DNA from: Hallella multisaccharivorax DSM 17128
GTDB taxonomy: Bacteria > Bacteroidota > Bacteroidia > Bacteroidales > Bacteroidaceae
DNA length: 64,000 nucleotides
Reading direction: 5' to 3'
Assembly: GCF_000218235.1 (NCBI RefSeq)
Contig: NZ_GL945017.1
Span: 585,297-649,296 of the forward strand
Shown: positions 8,949 through 17,658 of the stretch, piece after piece
Layout of the letters: each line of letters begins with the position of its first letter
How positions within the stretch are numbered: position 1 is the first letter of the stretch
Made by a program: the position numbers and the translations under genes
The notes under the pieces: generated by a model
Told to the model about the DNA's origin: nothing
The model's input: the letters and a program-made list of their open reading frames with translations, nothing else
Databases searched by the model: none

Positions 8949-9314
8949 TTATGCTATTTCCCAACCAAAAATACTATCAATAGTCTTGGATATCACTTGG
9001 TCTAAATAGGGCTGACGAATGGCACGTCCATAAGAGAAATTGATCTCTTCTATAGAGAAGTACATTAGAAAATGTGTCACAAAATAAGACCGTTTTCCTA
9101 AAGGTTTGGTCACCATCTCGTCTGTAAGCTCTATCGTGTATTTAGGATGGATATTCTTTGATGATATTAAAAGGATGTATATCAGTCCATCCTCATCTTC
9201 TTGTAACTCTTGTGAGGACACCACAACGCCCGGATGATGTAAGGTCACATCTTTGTCAGGAAAGTAAAAATCCACATCAACGATCTCTCCTCTTCGGAAT
9301 CTTTTCACAGCCAT
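8949..9314 (-). CDS. MazF/PemK-like toxin
   Basis: 121 residues. The start FRRGEIVDVDFYFPD followed by HPGVVVSS matches the N-terminal strands of MazF/PemK/CcdB-fold toxins (usual form GxIVxVDF...PD...RPxVVLS). Length is typical. Such toxins are usually sequence-specific endoribonucleases. The gene overlaps the upstream partner by 10 bp, the usual antitoxin-then-toxin order. The C-terminal half diverges from classical MazF, so the activity is inferred from fold-level similarity only. Confidence 0.7.
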   Translation of the reverse strand: MAVKRFRRGEIVDVDFYFPDKDVTLHHPGVVVSSQELQEDEDGLIYILLISSKNIHPKYTIELTDEMVTKPLGKRSYFVTHFLMYFSIEEINFSYGRAIRQPYLDQVISKTIDSIFGWEIA

Positions 9315-9613
9315 GGCTCTATCTGTTTAATGGTTCTGCCTTTTCCTTTCTTTACAAATTCTTCTGTTTCCGTATCGGATGGCATATCCACAGCAGGAGT
9401 ATTTGAAAAATATGCCGCCCATTGATCATCCGTCATGGTAGCTGTCTGACTGTTTTTTTGAACAACCGACTTGTTGGGACTTTGATTTGTAGCCGGCAAA
9501 ATGCCAAGGGCGATGTTCTTTAGCGCAGCAATCGCCTCCTTTAACTTATTCTCGTCTTGAGATATAATGGACAGTTCATGAAAGAGCTGTTGGTTGAGTT
9601 GTAATGTCGTCAT
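9305..9613 (-). CDS. Putative antitoxin of the MazF-like pair
   Basis: 102 residues, not recognised by sequence. It has a helical N-terminal half (TTLQLNQQLFHELSII...LKEAIAALKNIA) and a polar, probably disordered C-terminal half with acidic and Lys/Arg-rich segments, as expected of an antitoxin tail that wraps its toxin. No clear DNA-binding motif is visible. Antitoxin is inferred from position: it precedes the toxin, overlaps it by 10 bp, and has its own promoter. Confidence 0.55.
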   Translation of the reverse strand: MTTLQLNQQLFHELSIISQDENKLKEAIAALKNIALGILPATNQSPNKSVVQKNSQTATMTDDQWAAYFSNTPAVDMPSDTETEEFVKKGKGRTIKQIEPWL

Positions 9614-9632
9614 AACTTTCCTATGTTTTTCG

Positions 9633-9664
9633 CAAAGATAAGTACTTTTCTTTTAACCTGCAAA
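9633..9664 (-). promoter_or_regulatory. Promoter of toxin-antitoxin operon
   Basis: On the minus strand TTTG (9661-9664) is followed after 20 bp by TATCTTTG (9633-9640), a full match to the Bacteroidetes consensus. The antitoxin start codon follows about 20 bp later. Confidence 0.75.
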
Positions 9665-9756
9665 CAAATCTTCTCCAAAAATAGCCTACATCAATTATTC
9701 CTCTTATCTTCGCCAACGCATACTCGATCCGATACCTGCATATAATGGAAAAAGAT

Positions 9757-9810
9757 GCATCACCTTCCGGCATCCGGCAACAGGCCGAACGATGACATTC
9801 ACCGCAAAAG
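9757..9810 (+). repeat. 54-bp direct repeat, copy 2 (detached rluA-type 3' end)
   Basis: This is a near-exact copy of 8851-8904. Read in the gene's frame it continues AKVAF and stops at 9820-9822, so it still encodes a plausible native C-terminus although it is separated from the gene by about 850 bp. Confidence 0.9.
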
Positions 9811-9849
9811 TGGCTTTCTGAAAATATTCTGGAAATAATCCTTAAAAAA

Positions 9850-9881
9850 TTTGTCCGTATCGGCGGAAAGGACTAACTTTG
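9850..9881 (+). promoter_or_regulatory. Promoter of greA leader
   Basis: TTTG (9850-9853), 20 bp spacer, TAACTTTG (9874-9881): a full Bacteroidetes promoter. A strong terminator hairpin follows within about 40 bp, before greA. Confidence 0.75.
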
Positions 9882-9917
9882 CAACGAATAGGATAAACAG
9901 AAAGATTAAGAGAAGGA

Positions 9918-9955
9918 ATACCGACATTCCAGCAGGATGTCGGTATTCTTTTTCG
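9918..9955 (+). terminator. Intrinsic terminator/attenuator in greA leader
   Basis: A perfect 12-bp stem (GAATACCGACAT / ATGTCGGTATTC) with a 9-nt loop is followed by TTTTT. It lies between the promoter at 9850-9881 and the greA start at 10014, so many transcripts should end as a short RNA of about 60-70 nt. Confidence 0.8.
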
Positions 9956-10013
9956 TTTGCCTGTTACTATAAGAATTATTAACACATTAACTGTTATTTA
10001 ATACTGTTTTATT

Positions 10014-10484
10014 ATGGCATACATGTCACAGGATGGCTACGACAAGCTCGTAGCCGAAGTACGCAGACTTGAGTCTGTGGAGCGCCCCAAGGCTTCTGCG
10101 GCCATTGCCGAGGCAGCCGACAAGGGAGATTTAAGTGAAAACTCAGAATATGACGCCGCAAAGGAGGCGCAGGCACAGCTCGAAGCCAAAATCAATGAGC
10201 TGAAGCTCACCATCGCACAGGCTAAGATCGTGGATACAAGCCGTCTGAAGACCGACGAGGTGCAGATTATGTCGAAAGTGAAGATCACCAACCTTCAGAA
10301 CAAGAAGCAGATGACCTACACCATCGTCTCTGAAAGCGAAGCCAACCTCAAGCTGGGCAAAATCTCCATCAAGACGCCTATTGCACAAGGGCTGCTCAAC
10401 AAGAAGGTGGGTGAAGAGGTGGAGATTAAGATTCCCCGCGGCACCATTCACGTCCGCATTGATGAAATAAGTATAGGAGAATAA
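10014..10484 (+). CDS. greA: Transcription elongation factor GreA
   Basis: 156 residues, the standard GreA length. The N-terminal coiled coil carries the hallmark GDLSENSEYDAAKE (tip acidic residues that donate Mg2+ in the RNA polymerase secondary channel). The C-terminal FKBP-like domain has VSESEANLKLGKIS and TPIAQGLLNKKVGEEVEI. GreA rescues backtracked RNA polymerase by stimulating transcript cleavage. The HIT gene begins 3 bp after the stop, so they form one operon. Expression is probably controlled by the leader terminator. Confidence 0.97.
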   Translation: MAYMSQDGYDKLVAEVRRLESVERPKASAAIAEAADKGDLSENSEYDAAKEAQAQLEAKINELKLTIAQAKIVDTSRLKTDEVQIMSKVKITNLQNKKQMTYTIVSESEANLKLGKISIKTPIAQGLLNKKVGEEVEIKIPRGTIHVRIDEISIGE

Positions 10485-10487
10485 GCG

Positions 10488-10886
10488 ATGGCAACAATTT
10501 TCAGTAAGATAGCTGCCGGAGAGATTCCCAGCTACAAATGTGCCGAGAACGACCGGTTCTACGCCTTCCTCGACATTAACCCCGTAAAGAAAGGACACAC
10601 ACTCGTCGTGCCCCGCAAGGAGGTTGACTACATCTTCGACATGAGCGACAACGACCTTGCCGCTTTTGAGGTCTTCACAAAAAAGGTGGCCGTCGCCCTT
10701 CGAAAGGCTTTTCCCTGCAAGAAAGTGGCGCAGGTGGTGCTTGGTCTGGATGTCAACCACGCCCATATCCACCTCATCCCCATCGACTCTGAGGCTGATG
10801 TGGACTTCCACAAGCATGTCAAGCTCTCCGAAGAGGAGATGAAAGAGACTGCCGACAAGATTTACACTGAATTCAAGAAGCTGTAA
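10488..10886 (+). CDS. HIT-family nucleotide-binding protein
   Basis: 132 residues. The histidine triad HAHIHLIP near residues 91-98 and the upstream FLDINPVKKGHTLVVPR are diagnostic of the HIT superfamily (Hint/PKCI branch), nucleotide hydrolases or transferases acting on adenosine phosphoramidates. Length and N-terminus (IFSKIAAGEIPSY) match bacterial HIT proteins closely. It follows greA with a 3-bp gap, a pairing often seen in Bacteroidales. Confidence 0.95.
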   Translation: MATIFSKIAAGEIPSYKCAENDRFYAFLDINPVKKGHTLVVPRKEVDYIFDMSDNDLAAFEVFTKKVAVALRKAFPCKKVAQVVLGLDVNHAHIHLIPIDSEADVDFHKHVKLSEEEMKETADKIYTEFKKL

Positions 10887-10895
10887 ATTCGTCTC

Positions 10896-11144
10896 TTGTT
10901 GACCATGATCGCACAGCTTTCGATTACCGACCATCGCCGTGAACCCACGCCTTGCCATGAAATACCAGGCCAAGCAGTGGCTGTCGTTCAAGGCGTCGTG
11001 GTATCACTAACTGAATGGATAAAAGTTAGACGACAATGGATGAATGACCGACAACTCAATTTTGTGGCCCGTTACTACCGCCACGGCGTGCTGAATGCCA
11101 ACAAAGCCTACCGCACAACATTAGAACGTGCTGAGAGAGGATAA
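10896..11144 (+). pseudogene. Decayed fragment, possibly a FecR N-terminus
   Basis: Between the HIT gene and the DUF4294 gene lie about 350 bp. An open frame here ends with MNDRQLNFVARYYRHGVLNANKAYRT, which resembles the N-terminal segment of some Bacteroidales FecR-type anti-sigma factors. No FecR domain follows. A different frame just before it reads AMKYQAKQWLSFKASWYH then stop, like another gene end. I treat the stretch as debris; the FecR link is weak. Confidence 0.3.
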
Positions 11145-11238
11145 AGAAAAATACCTCACGGAAGATACGTTCTTCCATCAGTGGGTCATCAATTAAGAAT
11201 GATTAACCGCTTCGCTTATGTAAGCATCGCCTATCGTA

Positions 11239-11874
11239 TTACAGCTGTCCGGCCTCTACTTGCCTGACGACGCGCTCGGTGATGCGGTCGGCGCCGTTGG
11301 GGTCATATTGCTTCTTGAGCGAAGCGCCGAAGATCCAGGCAAACGACTGGTAGAAACCGGCGCGGATGGGTCCGAGGAAGGCCTTGATGAGGTCGTAAGA
11401 CGAGTTGTTGCACTCGCGGTCGATGAGCTTGATCAAGAGCTTTCCCTGAGAATAAGTAAGCTTCTTCACGCGGGGCGTGTATTCCCGCTTGATGTCCTGC
11501 TCCACCTTTTTCATGTGCTCGTCCTTCGCCTTCTTGTTGGGTAGCATCTCCAGATACTCGCCCGTCTCAATAATGATGCGGTCGCACTCCTTGGCGATGG
11601 GCAGCACACGCTTGATATTATAAACCAAACGGTTATAAGCTGCACGCTGAGCCGCACTCTTAAACACGGGTTCGGGATACACCCAGATATTGTTCAACTC
11701 CACATACTGGATGGAATCCTTTCCCTGCTTCACCTTGCCTATCTTCACCATTGGCACGAATGTAGGACTGTCCATGTCAACATCCATATCTTCGGGGTTG
11801 ACACCGTTGTTGAACTTCTGCGCCATGGCCATGAGCGGGAAAACAAGAAACAGTATGGTGACTAATCTTCTCAT
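11239..11874 (-). CDS. DUF4294-domain secreted protein
   Basis: 211 residues with a signal peptide ending AMAQ near residue 19. The body (VELNNIWVYPE, YNRLVYNIKRVLPIAKECD, LTYSQGKLLIKLIDREC, GPIRAGFYQSFAWIFG) matches the Bacteroidetes DUF4294 family as I know it, which has no assigned function. It is periplasmic or surface-exposed. It appears monocistronic; the neighbour on the left is debris and the gene on the right ends well upstream. Confidence 0.8.
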   Translation of the reverse strand: MRRLVTILFLVFPLMAMAQKFNNGVNPEDMDVDMDSPTFVPMVKIGKVKQGKDSIQYVELNNIWVYPEPVFKSAAQRAAYNRLVYNIKRVLPIAKECDRIIIETGEYLEMLPNKKAKDEHMKKVEQDIKREYTPRVKKLTYSQGKLLIKLIDRECNNSSYDLIKAFLGPIRAGFYQSFAWIFGASLKKQYDPNGADRITERVVRQVEAGQL

Positions 11875-12006
11875 TATGGCACAAAGTTACAACCTATTTG
11901 CCGAACGAGCATAGAAAGACTATTAAATAAAATGAATATTCCGGCGCCTGCTGCCCTTTCCAATGTTTTCCACAGCTAAAATATATTTGCCGAGGCCTTG
12001 TTTTGT

Positions 12007-12052
12007 AAAATGCCACTCTATAAATCTGCATGAATTTATAGAGTGGCATTTT
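12007..12052 (-). terminator. Terminator hairpin after fimbrillin-like gene
   Basis: A perfect 19-bp inverted repeat (AAAATGCCACTCTATAAAT and its complement) with an 8-nt loop begins 9 bp past the stop codon of the minus-strand gene. Its own arms end in T-rich tracts. Confidence 0.75.
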
Positions 12053-12061
12053 GCAAAAGTA

Positions 12062-13726
12062 TTACTTCTTGTCTACATACACCGCACGTATGGGAACAAA
12101 CTCACAGGGCGAATACCGCGAGCGGAGAGTCCGTGCATCGCATTTCGCGCCGGTCTTCCAATCGGTCTTACTGCCGCCGGGGTTCACATTGTGCCCGAAG
12201 CTCCATGTGTCCACACAGCCTTGGACCAACGTCGACGTCATGTACTTAGACACATATCTCTCGCAGGTCCAACGGCCGTCACCGGTGCGGTAAGACGCAA
12301 GGGGCAGGAAAATACCACTATCGAAGTCCCAGCGCGAGAACCGCTTGGGGTAACAGTAATCGTAGCGTGTGGTCCGTGTCTCACCCTTTGGCGGACAGGT
12401 GAACATGAATCCATAGGCCGGCCATTGACAGTAGTCTTCGTGCATGCCATATTCCCACGAGCGGGCTGTGAAGAGCTTGGTCATCTCTTTCGCTGTGGGC
12501 AGACGCAATTTGCCGCAGGTTGCCCAATAGACAATGTCGCCATAGCGAGCCTTGCAGAAGTCTTTTGTCTCGTGACGCATCTCAGGGTCGGTAAACATCT
12601 TACCGCTGATCTCCCTGTCGCCGCTTGGCGGGCAATAAGGCACACAAGGGTTCCAGGCTGCTTCTCCGATGACGCCCCAACGGAAGGTGTCACACACGCG
12701 GTAGCCCCTACGTCTTGTGGTGTTGCTGCTCCACGGCCTGCAATAGAAACCATAAGACGACCGGTTCCACGAGTAACACAGGTCATAGAGAACGAAGTTC
12801 GACTTCGCCCATCTCACGTCATCACATTCCGGTGTGTCATCCTCACCGAGCTCAATGACGTAGTTGTAGTATTTCCCGGCCACAAGCGTCATTGCTTGCT
12901 TCACGCTGTAGGTGTTGCCGTCGGCTCCCGTCACGGTGAGAGTGTAGGTTTCCTCCTGTCCGCCAGTGGGAAACATGGCGATATCCGCAACCGAGTCGGC
13001 CGACGGAGGGGTAACATCTATGACATCGGTTTGCGTGGAGTGGGAGGGTGTGAGGCTGCCGTTGAGATTGTCCGTTCTCAGGTTGACGGTGGCCACGGAC
13101 GGAGCACCGGTTATTTTCACACCTTTCATCATCAATGTCTCTCCGTTGAGCTTGAAGGTAAACTTGCAATTGCACAACGCCACTTGATCCTGAAGCTTGG
13201 CGGACACGGCCGCAATGCCGTTGCTGACATCGTCTACCCTGCCCAGTCCGAACTTAAAATAGAATCGGTTTGCAAAGTCGTCGAGCGTTCCCATCTGCTT
13301 GCTGATATCCAGGTTCAGCTGCCCGAATTCTGTGCCGCTCTTCACGGTCACGTCGTTGATAGCAGGGTAGAACATGGCGATACTGTCGCCTTTCGTTGCC
13401 ACCATCTGTCCCTCAAAGTGGGTCTCGGCTCCTGCCTCCGTAGTCTCGGCCGTAGAGGTGTAATAAGTGGAGAAGTTGAAGACGCTGACCTTGTCGCCCA
13501 CATTCCATGTGAAAGCTCCGTCGCTGCTGACCTTGGCTCTGGTCATAAACGTTTCTGACGTAGATGTCTGGGAAGCTGATAAGTTGAAGCCGCTTACCAG
13601 CGCCCCTTTCCCCGAAGCTTTGTCTGTCGTCTCATCGTTTGTGCAAGCCGTGAAGATGGCTGCAGTCACGAGTATGCTTAGGATACCGGAAAGACCCTGT
13701 ATGCTAAATGTCTTTCTAATATTCAT
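12062..13726 (-). CDS. Fimbrillin-family-like lipoprotein with Cys/aromatic-rich C-terminal domain
   Basis: 554 residues. The signal sequence ends in a lipobox around Cys28 (IFTAC). Residues about 60-270 resemble fimbrillin/Mfa-like beta domains (TRAKVSSDGAFTWNVGDKVSVF, MFYPAINDVTV, and ADGNTYSVKQAMTLVAGKYYNYVIEL, the usual closing strand). The last 270 residues form a separate Cys-, Trp- and Arg-rich domain (RWAKSNFVLYD, LRLPTAKEMTKLF, ending FVPIRAVYVDKK) of the kind found in Fibrobacter paralogous-domain and other surface lipoproteins, with a lectin-like look. It is probably surface-exposed, as an adhesin or fimbrial tip/anchor. A small protein gene lies about 110 bp upstream on the same strand. 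Confidence 0.75.
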   Translation of the reverse strand: MNIRKTFSIQGLSGILSILVTAAIFTACTNDETTDKASGKGALVSGFNLSASQTSTSETFMTRAKVSSDGAFTWNVGDKVSVFNFSTYYTSTAETTEAGAETHFEGQMVATKGDSIAMFYPAINDVTVKSGTEFGQLNLDISKQMGTLDDFANRFYFKFGLGRVDDVSNGIAAVSAKLQDQVALCNCKFTFKLNGETLMMKGVKITGAPSVATVNLRTDNLNGSLTPSHSTQTDVIDVTPPSADSVADIAMFPTGGQEETYTLTVTGADGNTYSVKQAMTLVAGKYYNYVIELGEDDTPECDDVRWAKSNFVLYDLCYSWNRSSYGFYCRPWSSNTTRRRGYRVCDTFRWGVIGEAAWNPCVPYCPPSGDREISGKMFTDPEMRHETKDFCKARYGDIVYWATCGKLRLPTAKEMTKLFTARSWEYGMHEDYCQWPAYGFMFTCPPKGETRTTRYDYCYPKRFSRWDFDSGIFLPLASYRTGDGRWTCERYVSKYMTSTLVQGCVDTWSFGHNVNPGGSKTDWKTGAKCDARTLRSRYSPCEFVPIRAVYVDKK

Positions 13727-13834
13727 TACTGTTGTACCGTTCTTAAAGATATTGATTTAATGATTACTTGAGTGTTTAAGCTCCCGGATACAGACTTTAG
13801 AAAGTCCGTCTCTGCATCCGGACAGAGCTTCTTC

Positions 13835-14047
13835 TTAATTCCCAAGCTTCCTCCACACTTTACTGCCTACCATTTCTTCCTCCTCATTGGGGAGATACCT
13901 TTTGGCGTGCATAATAGAATCACCTCCGTTACCAGGTGTAAGGCCGCCACCCGCTGTAGTAGGATTACTGTTTCTACCTAACAGAGATTCTTCCTCGTCA
14001 AGCTCGATTACATCGATGATCGGTTGTACATACTTGTCTTTTTTCAT
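13835..14047 (-). CDS. Small orphan protein, KYxQPxxxVIEL type
   Basis: 70 residues, no signal peptide. It begins MKKDKYVQPIIDVIELDEEE, then SLLGRNSNPTTAGGG, a Gly-rich stretch and a basic/acidic tail. Many Bacteroidales genomes hold short proteins of this general form near surface-lipoprotein genes; no function is known to me. It lies just upstream of the fimbrillin-like gene on the same strand and could share its transcript. An ATG and codon pattern support it as real. Confidence 0.55.
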   Translation of the reverse strand: MKKDKYVQPIIDVIELDEEESLLGRNSNPTTAGGGLTPGNGGDSIMHAKRYLPNEEEEMVGSKVWRKLGN

Positions 14048-14335
14048 AATCGTTGAATTTTGAAATTGATTTTGTAATTCCTATTTTTTAAAACAAATGC
14101 TTATTACTCCCGTTACCCCTACAATAATGGATACCGGTAAACCTTATGATTGTGCTGTTGGAAAGACGTTATAAACATACTACTGCTCCGCATAAAATCC
14201 AATACGCCAAACCACGAAAGGCCTGCAAGAAGATTTCTTACGGAATCCCCTTGCTCATGCTGGATTGGCGCGGATCGTTTCGCGCGCGTGAAAAAGCCTT
14301 ATAATTAGAACACGGATTACACCTGTAGTGTAGTG

Positions 14336-14366
<31 letters not shown>

Positions 14367-14712
14367 CAAATTATTTGGAACTACCAAACAATCTGATAAC
14401 TTTTTGCAGGAAAATGCTCTGTTTTCCTGTGTCTTGCACATCCTTATACAATAGAAGGAAATATGCAGTGGACATTTATGTTTATCTATATTCAATATTA
14501 CATCAGGTGGTTACGGGTGCAAAGTTAATATTTATTTTATTAACTGCAAAATTATCAAGGATATTTTATTATCATTACAAAATAAAATGAATATTGATGA
14601 AGAGAGAACCATTGAGAACAGTAAGGGCAGAATGGATGTGCTGCCGTTCTGGAAATGAATGAAAAATATGTCCGACCATGTTTTTTAAGCTACTTAAAAC
14701 ATTATTTCCCAA

Positions 14713-14728
14713 TATCTTTGTATCTTTG
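14713..14728 (+). promoter_or_regulatory. leuS promoter, tandem -7 elements
   Basis: TATCTTTG occurs twice back to back (14713-14720 and 14721-14728), both matching TAnnTTTG. The start codon follows 29 bp after the second copy. Confidence 0.6.
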
Positions 14729-14757
14729 CACTTATAAATAATAAGTTTAGCAAAGCA

Positions 14758-17646
14758 ATGGACTACGATTTCAGAGAGATTGAGAAAAAATGGCAGAAAC
14801 AGTGGGCTGACGACAAGACCTACAAGGTAACGGAAGACCCCGACAAACCTAAATACTATGTCCTCAACATGTTCCCTTACCCCTCCGGTGCGGGGCTGCA
14901 TGTAGGCCACCCTCTCGGCTATATCGCCTCGGATATCTACGCCCGCTACAAGCGTCTGAAAGGTTTCAACGTGCTGAACCCCATGGGCTACGACGCCTAC
15001 GGGCTGCCCGCTGAGCAATATGCCATCAAGACAGGCCAGCATCCAGCCGTCACCACCAACGAAAACATCAACCACTACCGTGAGCAGCTCGACAAGATAG
15101 GCTTCTCCTTCGACTGGGACCGCGAGGTGAAGACCTGTGACCCTCACTATTATCACTGGACACAGTGGGCGTTCGAGAAGATGTTCAACTCCTACTATGA
15201 CAACGACCTTCAGAAAGCACAACCCATCGACAAACTCATCGAACATCTTGAGACAAAAGGTACTGAAGGGCTTAACGTGGCACAGAGCGACAATACCCTC
15301 AGCTTCACTGCCGTTGAGTGGAAAGCCATGGACGACAAGCAGAAGAGTGAAGCGCTGATGAACTACCGTATTGCTTTCAAAGGCGAGACGATGGTGAACT
15401 GGTGCGCGGGTCTCGGCACCGTGCTCGCCAACGATGAGGTCGTGGAAGGCGTGTCCATCCGTGGCGGCTTCCCTGTAGTGCAGAAGAAGATGAGCCAGTG
15501 GTGTCTCCGCACATCAGCTTACGCCCAACGCCTGCTCGACGGTCTTGACACCATCCAGTGGAGCGACAGTATCAAAGACACGCAACGCAACTGGATTGGC
15601 CGTTCCGAGGGTACGGAAGTGGAGTTCTCCGTGAAAGACTCCGACGTGAAGTTCACCATCTTCACGACGCGTGCCGATACGATGTTCGGAGTCACATTTA
15701 TGGTGCTGGCTCCCGAGAGTGAGTATGTACAGCAGGTGACCACAGCGGCACAGAAAGCCGGGGTGGACAAATATCTCAACTATGTGAAGAGCCGCACAGA
15801 GCTTGACCGCATGAGCGACCATAAGGTCACGGGCGTGTTCAGCGGCTCCTATGCCGTCAATCCTTTCACAGGCGACAACATTCCTATCTGGATTTCCGAA
15901 TACGTGCTTGCCGGCTACGGCACGGGCGCTATCATGGCAGTGCCTGCACACGACAGCCGCGACTATGCTTTTGCCAAGCACTTCAACCTGCCCATCATAC
16001 CGCTCATTGAGGGTGCCGATGTGTCGGAGGAGAGCTTCGACGCCAAGGAAGGCATCGTGATGAACTCTCCGCGCGAGGGTCACAAGAGCATCGACGGTTT
16101 CTCGCTCAATGGCTGCACCGTGAAGGAAGCTATCGCCAAGACGAAGAAGTTTGTTACCGAGAAGGGAATCGGCCGCGTGAAGGTTAACTACCGTCTGCGC
16201 GACGCTATCTTCTCCCGCCAGCGCTACTGGGGCGAGCCGTTCCCCGTCTACTACGACAACGGCATCCCAAGGATGGTACCAGGGCAGTATCTCCCAGTAG
16301 AGCTGCCTGAGATCACAGAGTATAAACCCACCGACAACGGCGAGCCTCCATTGGGCAGAGCTAAGAAATGGGCATGGGACACTGTGAACAACCAGATTGT
16401 GGAGAACACGAGGATAGACAACAAGACCGTCTTCCCCCTTGACCTCTATACGATGCCGGGCTTTGCAGGAAGTTCCGCTTACTACCTCCGTTATATGGAC
16501 CCTCACAATGACAAGGCCCTTGTCTCCAAGGCTGCTGATGAATACTGGCGCCATGTGGACCTCTATGTCGGCGGTACGGAGCATGCCACGGGCCACCTCA
16601 TCTATTCACGGTTCTGGAACAAGTTCCTCCACGACTATGGTGTGAGCTGTGAGGAAGAGCCGTTCCAGAAACTCGTCAACCAAGGAATGATTCAGGGCAG
16701 AAGCAACTTCGTCTATCGTGCCAACGAACTGTCTACTGCTGATAAGCCTGTCTTCGTCAGCTTCGGCCAGCGTAAGAACTATCAGGACGTGACGCCTATC
16801 CATGTATGGATCAACCTTGTGAAGAACGATATTCTCGACACCGAGGCTTTCAAGAAATGGAGCCCCGAATACGCCAACGCGGAGTTCATCTTCGAGGATG
16901 GCAGCAAGTCAGCCGACGGTGCTGAAGGCAAATATGTATGTGGCTGGGCGATAGAGAAGATGTCGAAGTCGATGTACAATGTCGTCAATCCCGATGATAT
17001 CGTGCGCGACTATGGAGCCGACACGCTGCGCCTGTACGAGATGTTCCTCGGTCCTGTGGAGGCTTCGAAGCCTTGGGACACCAACGGCATCGACGGCTGC
17101 TTCCGCTTTCTGAAGAAGCTATGGGCTCTGTTCTGGGACAACCGTACCGATAAGTTCCTTGTCGATGATGCAGAGCCAAGTAAGGACAGTCTGAAGAGCG
17201 TACACAAGCTCATCAAGAAGGTGACACAGGACACCGAGATGTTCTCTTACAACACGTCTATCTCTGCGTTCATGATTTGTGTCAACGAACTGGGTCAGCA
17301 GAAGTACCACAACCGCACGCTGCTCTCCGACCTCGTCGTGCTTATCGCTCCTTTCGCTCCTCATATCGCTGAGGAGCTGTGGCATCAGCTCGGTAACACC
17401 ACAACAGTATGCGACGCCAAATGGCCTGCATGGGATGAGAGATATCTTGTGGAGAACGAGATGCAGATGACGGTGAGTTTCAATGGCAAGGCCCGTTTCC
17501 AGAAGATGTTCGCCGCCGATGCCGACAAGGACACCATTGGGAAAGAGACGCTCGCCGACGACCGCTGCGCCAAGTACATGGAAGGCAAGAAGGTGATCAA
17601 GGTCATCATAGTGCCGGGGCGTATCATCAATATCGTAGTGAAATAA
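14758..17646 (+). CDS. leuS: Leucyl-tRNA synthetase
   Basis: 962 residues. Class I aminoacyl-tRNA synthetase with the HIGH-type motif in [16 protein letters not shown] (about residues 39-54) and the KMSKS motif in [10 protein letters not shown] (about 739). Between them is the editing (CP1) domain, seen in [19 protein letters not shown] (the T-rich editing motif) and [13 protein letters not shown]. The C-terminal anticodon-binding domain has [12 protein letters not shown], with the usual short C-terminal domain after it. Length suits Bacteroidetes enzymes, which are longer than the 860-residue E. coli form. It charges tRNA-Leu; two tRNA-Leu genes also occur in this window. Confidence 0.98.
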   Translation: MDYDFREIEKKWQKQWADDKTYKVTEDPDKPKYYVLNMFPYPSGAGLHVGHPLGYIASDIYARYKRLKGFNVLNPMGYDAYGLPAEQYAIKTGQHPAVTTNENINHYREQLDKIGFSFDWDREVKTCDPHYYHWTQWAFEKMFNSYYDNDLQKAQPIDKLIEHLETKGTEGLNVAQSDNTLSFTAVEWKAMDDKQKSEALMNYRIAFKGETMVNWCAGLGTVLANDEVVEGVSIRGGFPVVQKKMSQWCLRTSAYAQRLLDGLDTIQWSDSIKDTQRNWIGRSEGTEVEFSVKDSDVKFTIFTTRADTMFGVTFMVLAPESEYVQQVTTAAQKAGVDKYLNYVKSRTELDRMSDHKVTGVFSGSYAVNPFTGDNIPIWISEYVLAGYGTGAIMAVPAHDSRDYAFAKHFNLPIIPLIEGADVSEESFDAKEGIVMNSPREGHKSIDGFSLNGCTVKEAIAKTKKFVTEKGIGRVKVNYRLRDAIFSRQRYWGEPFPVYYDNGIPRMVPGQYLPVELPEITEYKPTDNGEPPLGRAKKWAWDTVNNQIVENTRIDNKTVFPLDLYTMPGFAGSSAYYLRYMDPHNDKALVSKAADEYWRHVDLYVGGTEHATGHLIYSRFWNKFLHDYGVSCEEEPFQKLVNQGMIQGRSNFVYRANELSTADKPVFVSFGQRKNYQDVTPIHVWINLVKNDILDTEAFKKWSPEYANAEFIFEDGSKSADGAEGKYVCGWAIEKMSKSMYNVVNPDDIVRDYGADTLRLYEMFLGPVEASKPWDTNGIDGCFRFLKKLWALFWDNRTDKFLVDDAEPSKDSLKSVHKLIKKVTQDTEMFSYNTSISAFMICVNELGQQKYHNRTLLSDLVVLIAPFAPHIAEELWHQLGNTTTVCDAKWPAWDERYLVENEMQMTVSFNGKARFQKMFAADADKDTIGKETLADDRCAKYMEGKKVIKVIIVPGRIINIVVK

Positions 17647-17658
17647 ACATTTTATTAT

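Noticed and set aside
11963-13558. 531-codon plus-strand frame opposite the fimbrillin-like gene
   Set aside because: No recognisable protein; it is the antisense shadow of a gene with a clear signal peptide and known domains.
14758-14900. T-box or other riboswitch before leuS
   Set aside because: The leader after the promoter is under 35 nt, too short for a structured leader.
15514-16596. 360-codon minus-strand frame
   Set aside because: It lies wholly inside leuS and has no family likeness.
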